Origin: Bacteroidota bacterium
GTDB taxonomy: Bacteria; Bacteroidota; Bacteroidia; Bacteroidales; Prolixibacteraceae
Assembly: GCA_023251455.1 (NCBI GenBank)
Contig: JAHEYT010000028.1
Coordinates: 62,001-126,000, forward strand
Direction of reading: 5' to 3'
Length of the DNA: 64,000 bases
Shown here: positions 58,653 through 64,000 of the stretch, in pieces
How the letters are laid out: every line of letters starts with the position of its first letter
Position numbering within the stretch: position 1 is the first letter of the stretch
The notes under the pieces: model-generated
Database searches by the model: none
Seen by the model: the letters and a program-made list of their open reading frames with translations, nothing else
What the model was told of the DNA's origin: nothing
Made by a program: the position numbers and the translations under genes

Positions 58653-59870
58653 ATGAGTTTTAATGTCACTGAAATACGCGAAGATTTTCCGATTCTGAAC
58701 CAAAAAATATATAACCGTCCGCTGGTTTATTTCGACAATGCAGCCACCACGCAGAGACCTCAGCAAGTGATTGATGCCTTGACCAAAACGTATACCGAAT
58801 ACTACGGAAACATTCATCGGGCAGCACATTTCCTGGCCGACAAAGCTACTGCGGCTTACGAAGAAACCCGCGAAAAAGCCAGGGCTCTGATTAATGCTGA
58901 AACCCGCGAACAGATTATTTTCACCAAAGGAACTACTGAAAGCATCAATCTGGCAGCCTTTTCATTTGGCGAAGCTTTTATTCAGGAAGGTGACGAAATC
59001 ATTGTTTCGGAAATGGAACACCATTCAAATATTGTTCCGTGGCAACTGATGGCTGGCCGCAAAGGTGCCAGAATAGTTATGCTTCCGGTTGATGATGACG
59101 GACGTTTGCAGATTGAAAAACTGGAATCCCTAATAACTTCCCGAACCAAACTCATTACAGTGGCGCACGTTTCGAATGTTTTGGGAACCATCAATCCTAT
59201 AAAACAAATTGCACAGATTGCCCATTCACGGGGTGTCCGCATTTTTGTTGACGGGGCGCAGGCAGTACCGCATCTTAAAATCGACGTTCAGGAGTTGGAT
59301 GTTGATTTTTACGCTTTCTCTGCTCATAAAATGTATGGTCCGAATGGCGTTGGCGTTCTTTACGGAAAGAGAGAATTACTCGAACAAATGCCTCCTTATC
59401 AGGGCGGCGGTGAAATGATTTCGGAAGTTAAATTTTCAGGAACGACTTATAACGAATTACCTTATAAGTTCGAGGCAGGAACACCCAACATCAGCGGTGT
59501 GATTGCCTTTGGTGCAGCAATCGATTATTTGCAGGCTTTAGGAATAGCAGCAGTTTCAAGTTGGGAAACCGAATTACTGAATTACGCGACTGCGCAATTA
59601 ATACAAATACCAGGATTGCGCATTTATGGAACTCAAGCGGAAAAATCAGGAGTAATTTCATTCAATGTAGAAGGTGTCCATTTTTTTGATTTGGGAACTA
59701 TGCTCGATAAGTTAGGCATTGCTGTCCGGACCGGACATCACTGTGCCGATCCGTTGATGGATCATTTTGAAATTCAGGGAACTGTGCGGGCTTCGTTTGC
59801 CTTTTACAACACCAAAGAAGAAATTGATGTGTTTGTTGAAGCGCTGAAAAAGGTAATCAGCATGTTTTAA
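58653..59870 (+). CDS. sufS: Cysteine desulfurase SufS
   Basis: 405 residues, fold-type I PLP enzyme that takes sulfur from L-cysteine for Fe-S clusters. PLP lysine is Lys226 in FSAHKMYGPNGVG, and the persulfide cysteine is Cys364 in RTGHHCADPLM, the short-loop form that marks SufS (class II). Start MSFNVTEIREDFPILNQKIY is standard. The partner SufE is encoded 1.6 kb downstream. The scaffold genes sufBCD are not in this window. Confidence 0.96.
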   Translation: MSFNVTEIREDFPILNQKIYNRPLVYFDNAATTQRPQQVIDALTKTYTEYYGNIHRAAHFLADKATAAYEETREKARALINAETREQIIFTKGTTESINLAAFSFGEAFIQEGDEIIVSEMEHHSNIVPWQLMAGRKGARIVMLPVDDDGRLQIEKLESLITSRTKLITVAHVSNVLGTINPIKQIAQIAHSRGVRIFVDGAQAVPHLKIDVQELDVDFYAFSAHKMYGPNGVGVLYGKRELLEQMPPYQGGGEMISEVKFSGTTYNELPYKFEAGTPNISGVIAFGAAIDYLQALGIAAVSSWETELLNYATAQLIQIPGLRIYGTQAEKSGVISFNVEGVHFFDLGTMLDKLGIAVRTGHHCADPLMDHFEIQGTVRASFAFYNTKEEIDVFVEALKKVISMF

Positions 59871-59880
59871 TTACCCAACT

Positions 59881-60591
59881 ATGAAACGATTCGCTAGTCT
59901 CCTGATTTTATGCATCCTGATTCTTGGTTCAGTATCTGCATCAGCTAATAAACTGAATATTCTGATCGTAACCGGAGGACATGATTTTGACCGCCAATCG
60001 TTTTTCGAAATGTTCGATTCGTTTCCTGACATCAGTTACACCGAGCTCAAACATCCGGAAGCCAATCTCCAGTTGGGAACAATTGATCCGAAAACATTTG
60101 ATGCAGTGGTATTTTATGATATGCCAAAATCGATTTCAGAAGCTGAAAAGGAAAGCTATTTTAAATTGCTAAAACTCGGCAAAGGATTGGTTTTCCTGCA
60201 CCATTCGCTATGCTCATACCAGCAATGGGACGAGTACCGGGACATTGTTGGCGGCAAATACCACGAAGAGAAAAATACACCGCAAACCTCAACTTACCAG
60301 CACGATGTGACTTTTACGGTAAAGATCGCCAGTTCGAAAAACCCGGTTACCAATGGAATAAAAGACTTCGAAATTCTGGATGAGGTTTATGGAAATACTG
60401 AAGTTCTGCCCGGAGTAACTCCATTACTCACGGCTAATCATCCGCAAAGCAGTAAAACCATCGGATGGACACACAAAATCGAAAACTCACGCATCGTGTA
60501 TATTCAGCCTGGACACGATAAAAATGGCTATTTCAATCCCAATTACCAGAAATTAGTCAGACAGGCCATTGCTTTTGTGGCAATTAAGTAA
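59881..60591 (+). CDS. Secreted ThuA-like protein
   Basis: 236 residues: Sec signal peptide (RFASLLILCILILGSVSASA) and a ThuA domain of glutamine-amidotransferase-like fold (NILIVTGGHDFDRQSFFEMF, KGLVFLHHSLCSYQQWDEY, VYIQPGHDKNGYFNPNY). ThuA proteins are linked to sugar use; the HDFDR and HHS residues are conserved in the group. It lies 10 bp after sufS, so the two are probably co-transcribed, although no functional link is known. Confidence 0.88.
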   Translation: MKRFASLLILCILILGSVSASANKLNILIVTGGHDFDRQSFFEMFDSFPDISYTELKHPEANLQLGTIDPKTFDAVVFYDMPKSISEAEKESYFKLLKLGKGLVFLHHSLCSYQQWDEYRDIVGGKYHEEKNTPQTSTYQHDVTFTVKIASSKNPVTNGIKDFEILDEVYGNTEVLPGVTPLLTANHPQSSKTIGWTHKIENSRIVYIQPGHDKNGYFNPNYQKLVRQAIAFVAIK

Positions 60592-60594
60592 AAA

Positions 60595-60643
60595 GAAAAG
60601 AGGAAAAGGGAAAGCTGAATATTGCTTCCTTTTTCCTCTTTTC
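60595..60643 (+). terminator. Bidirectional terminator between ThuA and rubrerythrin genes
   Basis: Long purine/pyrimidine stem: GAAAAGAGGAAAA...AAGC (60595-60615) against GCTTCC...TTTTCC...CTTTTC (60624-60643), with small bulges. Lies between convergent genes. Confidence 0.75.
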
Positions 60644-60663
60644 TCATTTCTATTGCCTATAGA

Positions 60664-61239
60664 CTAAAAATTGTCGGCCTCAATTTCGAAATAAGCCTGT
60701 GAATGATCGCAAACAGGGCATTTCAGCGGCGGCTTGGCCGATTCGTGCAGGAATCCGCAAACACGGCATTTCCAAACCACTTTGCCTTCGCGTTCAAATA
60801 CTTTTCCTTCTTCAAGATTCTGATATAATTTACGATAGCGTTCTTCATGCGCTTTTTCAATTTTGGCAATCGATTTAAAAAGCACGGCTACTTTCTTAAA
60901 ACCTTCTTCTTCGGCGATACGCGCAAATTCAGGATACAATTCGGTCCATTCTTCTTGTTCTCCGTCAGCGGCAGCCTTCAGGTTTTCAAGAGTTGTTCCG
61001 ATTTTTCCAGCCGGATAGGTTGCTGTAATTTCTACCATGCGGCCTTCCAATTGTTTGAAGAATTGTTTGGCATGTGAACGTTCGTTTTCAGCAGTTTCCA
61101 TAAAAAGGGCTGCAATTTGTTCCAATCCTTCTTTCTGTGCGACTTTGGCAAAAAACTCGTAGCGGTTGCGGGCCTGCGACTCTCCTGCAAATGCTTTCAG
61201 CAGGTTCTTTTCTGTTTGTGATCCGGCTAATGATTCCAT
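60664..61239 (-). CDS. rbr: Rubrerythrin
   Basis: 191 residues. Ferritin-like four-helix domain with di-iron ligands (FAGESQARNRYEFFA, AENERSHAKQFFK, EEEGFKKVAVLF, KIEKAHEERYRKL) and a C-terminal rubredoxin domain with two CxxC pairs (WKCRVCGFLHE and KCPVCDHSQ). Peroxide reductase of anaerobes and microaerophiles. Fits the anaerobic-type Bacteroidota lifestyle and lies between SUF genes, which also respond to oxidative damage. Confidence 0.96.
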   Translation of the reverse strand: MESLAGSQTEKNLLKAFAGESQARNRYEFFAKVAQKEGLEQIAALFMETAENERSHAKQFFKQLEGRMVEITATYPAGKIGTTLENLKAAADGEQEEWTELYPEFARIAEEEGFKKVAVLFKSIAKIEKAHEERYRKLYQNLEEGKVFEREGKVVWKCRVCGFLHESAKPPLKCPVCDHSQAYFEIEADNF

Positions 61240-61294
61240 GGTTTTAATGATTTTATTGGTATTTAATTTTTTACTGAACTGTCATCTAAAAATA

Positions 61295-61324
61295 CAAATT
61301 TATCAGGCGTGAAAAAGAGTTCAA
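61295..61324 (-). promoter_or_regulatory. Promoter of rubrerythrin
   Basis: Minus-strand -7 box TAAATTTG (61295-61302) and a -33 TTG at 61322-61324, 19 bp apart, the standard Bacteroidota spacing. Leader about 50 nt to ATG 61239. Confidence 0.6.
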
Positions 61325-61496
61325 GGTTATTTAGACTCATTCAAAAGTAGTTTCGCCGGAAATTCACCCGACTCTAAATATTAAGTTCCATCATTTCAGC
61401 AAACTGACCAATTTGTTAAGGTTTCGAAAGGTCATCAGATTTCTTTTTGAATGAAAATAAAAAATACCGACATTTGCATCCTTAATGCTTTAGTTC

Positions 61497-61928
61497 ATGA
61501 CAATAAACGAAATACAGCGCGAGATTATAGAAGAGTTTTCGATTTACGAAGACTGGATGGATAAGTACAGTTATCTGATTGAACTTGGAAACGACTTGAA
61601 AGACCTTGACCCCAAAGAAAAAACAGATGAGTTCCTGATTAAAGGTTGCCAATCGAGGGTATGGTTGATTTCAGATTTTGTTGACGGGAAAATTGTTTTC
61701 CGGGGCGAAAGCGATGCCGTAATTGTAAAAGGATTAGTGGCTTTGTTATTACGGGTGGTATCGAACCGCACACCGGACGAAATACTGAACAACGAACTTT
61801 TCTTTGTCGACGAAATCGGCCTTAAACAACATCTTTCACCAACTAGGTCGAATGGATTGTTGTCGATGATCAAACAAATTAAACTCTATGCTGTTGCATA
61901 TAACAGAATTTCAGAAAAAGGAGAATGA
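61497..61928 (+). CDS. sufE: SufE sulfur acceptor
   Basis: 143 residues. Persulfide cysteine Cys51 in FLIKGCQSRVWLI, the SufE signature; YSYLIELGNDLKDLDP and the C-terminal helices fit the family. Receives sulfur from SufS and passes it to SufBCD. 4 bp ahead of the DUF59 protein. Confidence 0.95.
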   Translation: MTINEIQREIIEEFSIYEDWMDKYSYLIELGNDLKDLDPKEKTDEFLIKGCQSRVWLISDFVDGKIVFRGESDAVIVKGLVALLLRVVSNRTPDEILNNELFFVDEIGLKQHLSPTRSNGLLSMIKQIKLYAVAYNRISEKGE

Positions 61929-61931
61929 ACA

Positions 61932-62237
61932 ATGGATACCAGAATTGATTTAATAATTGAAAGACTAAAAGATGTTTTTGATCCGGAAATACCGGTAAAC
62001 ATTTACGATCTGGGATTGATTTACAACGTTGATATTGACGAAGCCAACAAAGCCAACATTATAATGACTTTGACTGCTCCGGGATGTCCTGTGGCCGATA
62101 TATTGGTTGAAGATGTAAGGCAGGCTGCCTTGGCCGTTGATAGCATTAACGAAGCCGATGTGGAACTAACATTTGATCCGCCCTGGGATAAATCGATGAT
62201 GAGCGAAGAAGCCCGTCTGGAACTTGGATTTTTTTAA
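61932..62237 (+). CDS. MIP18/DUF59-family Fe-S assembly protein (SufT-like)
   Basis: 101 residues of the MIP18 (DUF59) fold: DVFDPEIPVNIYDLGLIYNV near the N-terminus and MTLTAPGCPVADILVEDVRQ with the conserved TAPGCP cysteine. Proteins of this type help deliver Fe-S clusters; linked to SUF genes they are called SufT. It follows sufE by 3 bp and ends at a terminator, so the two form one unit. Confidence 0.92.
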   Translation: MDTRIDLIIERLKDVFDPEIPVNIYDLGLIYNVDIDEANKANIIMTLTAPGCPVADILVEDVRQAALAVDSINEADVELTFDPPWDKSMMSEEARLELGFF

Positions 62238-62251
62238 TCTTCATAAATTTG

Positions 62252-62274
62252 AAACCAGCCTCGGCTGGTTTTTT
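62252..62274 (+). terminator. Terminator after the sufE unit
   Basis: AAACCAGCC / GGCTGGTTT with a 2-nt loop and a run of six T. Confidence 0.95.
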
Positions 62275-62275
62275 G

Positions 62276-64000
62276 CTATTTGGAAATTTCTCGCAACATG
62301 CAGTTTCCTATCGTAAACTGGAAGAATGATCCTTTCCCCGACTCAGACTCAATCCAAATTCGGCCCCCCAACAATTCAACTAATTTTTTAGTGATTGCCA
62401 GGCCCAAACCTGTACCCCGATAGATTCTCCCCGAGTTATCGTTTAATTTTCGAAACCGGTGAAAAATTGCCTCGTGATATTCTTTCCTGATTCCAATGCC
62501 AGTATCTTTCACATATAGTACAACCTCATTATTTTCCAAAAGAGAATAGCCCATCTCAACGAATCCGGAATCGGTAAATTTTAGTGCATTTGTCAGCAAA
62601 TTAACAAATACTTGTTTCACTCGTACCCGGTCAGAAAACACAAACAATTCCTTGTCATGGTCGTTTGTGCTTATTCTAAGTTCGACAGATTGATTTTTAT
62701 GCCCTTGCTTGAAAATCGCAAACAACTCTTCCATCAAAGCGTCAATACTAAAATCCTGCATTTTAAGAGTAAGTTGCTGAGCCTCAATTCTCGAAAGATC
62801 CATGATTTCGTCAATCAGAACCAACAGCGACTCGGTATTTGATTCTATCAGTCCAATGTACGATTTTCGAATTTCGTTATCCAGATTGGGGTCATTTAAC
62901 AGTGACGAGAAGCCTACAATCGAATTCAACGGTGTGCGTATCTCGTGCGAAACATTTGCTAAAAAAGCCGATTTCAGGTTGTCCGATTCTTCGGCCTTCT
63001 TTTTGGCTTCCAACAAACTGAAATTTGTCTCTTTTAACCGGTCGTTGGTGTTCTCCAATTCAGAGATTAACCCACTAAGCTGTTTTTGCGCTTCTTCTAA
63101 TCCCTTCTTTTGTATTTCTATCTCCCGAAGTTGATTGTCGCTCCTCCTTTGTTCATTCTTCCGTCTGCGGTTAACCACCGATAAAACAACAATAATAAAA
63201 CTAAGCAACACAAGAATGCCAAGCAAAACCTCAAAATTTTCCCTGGTTAAAAGGGTATTTCGGTTAAAAACGCTTGCTCCATCAGGAAGCCTTTTTATAG
63301 GGATCGAATATTTTTTGAGCAACTGGTGATCGAAGAAAAATCGCTGCTCTGTTGTATAAATGTGTTTTATTGAATCGCTGTTTTTTGTATCCAGAAGTCG
63401 AACCAATAAATTAATCGCCTCATTCCCATGATACTGCCCGCTTCTGAAAAGACCACCCAGAATGCCCGGGCAATTATTCAACGGATCGTTTGTAAATACC
63501 GGAACCGCTGCCAACTCACTTATTTTCCGGATAACAGGAACAGGATCAATTAGATTTCCATTTTTATCCTGACTTATACCTGCATAAAAAATAGCATCAT
63601 AATTCCTTTCAGAATTTACCATACGGTAAATAGAATCCAGATCAATAACTTCAGGAAATATGACTGATAGATTTTTAAATTTCAATGCATCAGTCGCAAA
63701 TTCTTTTCTATAAATCAGACCAGTTGTGGTTTTATCAGTAATTACAAGCAATTGTTTCGACTGCGGCAATAAATCCCTGACTAAAGCCAGAACAAACTCA
63801 CTACTTCCGGTTTCTTTGAGGCCATAATACATCGACCCTTCGAACTGATAATTTTCAGTATTTGAAATTCCGGTAAAAACTACCGGAACGTTTGGAAATA
63901 ATTCCTGATCGTACTCAAACGCGAAGTCAAGCGCATCATTATCGGTTACCATTACTCCATCAAAAGTAATTCCTGAATATTTATTCTTGAAATATTCCTT
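62276..64000 (-). CDS. Sensor histidine kinase with ABC-substrate-binding-like sensor, 5' end outside window
   Basis: At least 575 residues; the frame stays open through base 64000. Upstream of the first visible ATG (63952) the translation reads KEYFKNKYSGITFDGV, which continues the sensor fold, so that ATG is internal. Periplasmic region (to about base 63265): ABC-transporter-substrate-binding-like domain of PF04392 type (VVFTGISNTENY ... LPQSKQLLVITDKTTTG). Then one membrane helix (FEVLLGILVLLSFIIVVLSV), a coiled coil, HisKA (FLANVSHEIRTPLNSIVGFS) and HATPase (LLTNALKFTDSG, DTGIGI, GTGLGLAITKKL). No receiver domain. Confidence 0.9.
   Translation of the reverse strand, partial: KEYFKNKYSGITFDGVMVTDNDALDFAFEYDQELFPNVPVVFTGISNTENYQFEGSMYYGLKETGSSEFVLALVRDLLPQSKQLLVITDKTTTGLIYRKEFATDALKFKNLSVIFPEVIDLDSIYRMVNSERNYDAIFYAGISQDKNGNLIDPVPVIRKISELAAVPVFTNDPLNNCPGILGGLFRSGQYHGNEAINLLVRLLDTKNSDSIKHIYTTEQRFFFDHQLLKKYSIPIKRLPDGASVFNRNTLLTRENFEVLLGILVLLSFIIVVLSVVNRRRKNEQRRSDNQLREIEIQKKGLEEAQKQLSGLISELENTNDRLKETNFSLLEAKKKAEESDNLKSAFLANVSHEIRTPLNSIVGFSSLLNDPNLDNEIRKSYIGLIESNTESLLVLIDEIMDLSRIEAQQLTLKMQDFSIDALMEELFAIFKQGHKNQSVELRISTNDHDKELFVFSDRVRVKQVFVNLLTNALKFTDSGFVEMGYSLLENNEVVLYVKDTGIGIRKEYHEAIFHRFRKLNDNSGRIYRGTGLGLAITKKLVELLGGRIWIESESGKGSFFQFTIGNCMLREISK

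Overview
The window looks like chromosomal DNA of a Bacteroidota species, most likely a Bacteroidales/Marinilabiliales-type bacterium. Evidence: many genes are preceded by the Bacteroidota -7 element TAnnTTTG; there is a pair of glycine-lipid acyltransferase genes (glsA/glsB type), CarboxypepD-regulatory-like proteins, an ECF sigma factor, a DapL-based diaminopimelate route, and several hairpin repeat families of the kind seen in this phylum. No genus can be assigned from the sequence alone. Most of the window is ordinary housekeeping DNA, with one clearly accessory stretch at about 13.0-23 kb.

Layout. 1-2.8 kb (minus): start of the division/cell wall cluster mraZ-rsmH-ftsL-ftsI (ftsI runs off the left edge), with a four-repeat MraZ operator upstream. 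3.3-5.9 kb (plus): glsA-like, glsB-like and a NrtR/AraR-type regulator with a dead Nudix box. 6-9.4 kb (minus): a lipoprotein, then an amidophosphoribosyltransferase paralogue overlapping a secreted SPOR protein. 9.9-13 kb: miaB, an AhpD-like protein, a SnoaL-like protein and a VOC protein.

13-23 kb, accessory: an indel-free array of sixteen 21-bp units followed by a small FN3 protein; an AT-rich hypothetical gene and a P-loop ATPase, each followed at once by a related ~50-bp repeat (cassette-like); a REP-associated tyrosine transposase (RAYT) flanked by its palindromes and carrying one more copy in frame inside its own coding sequence; a secreted ankyrin protein; a 1-kb intergenic block full of hairpins; and a doubled compound REP element.

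22.8-44 kb: GNAT, a ferritin-like/VIT1 fusion, an AlbA-domain protein, alkaline phosphatase, a BASS transporter, a two-domain acyltransferase, tRNA-Gly(CCC), a PQQ-repeat protein, a patatin, a polytopic membrane protein, dapL, a serine hydrolase, two tandem CarboxypepD-like paralogues, rluB, an ECF sigma factor with its membrane partner, and aqpZ. 43.7-46.1 kb: the GTPases era and der. 46-58.4 kb (minus): a CPA2 antiporter, AlkC-type repair protein with a 7TM sensor kinase, mntP, an RluA-type synthase, tsaC, a glycosyltransferase, lysA, a dapF-like gene and pepC. 58.6-62.2 kb: sufS, a ThuA-like protein, rubrerythrin, sufE and a MIP18/DUF59 protein (Fe-S assembly and oxidative stress). 62.3-64 kb (minus): a sensor kinase whose 5' end lies outside the window.

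Pathway links: dapL (35-36 kb) makes LL-diaminopimelate; the dapF-like and lysA genes (54.7-56.9 kb) would make meso-DAP and lysine, but the dapF-like protein has serine at both positions where the two catalytic cysteines are expected. sufS, sufE and the MIP18 protein form a loose SUF group around a rubrerythrin. The least explained parts are the 21-bp array, the cassette-like repeats around the ATPase, the RAYT carrying its own REP, and the double Cys-to-Ser DapF.
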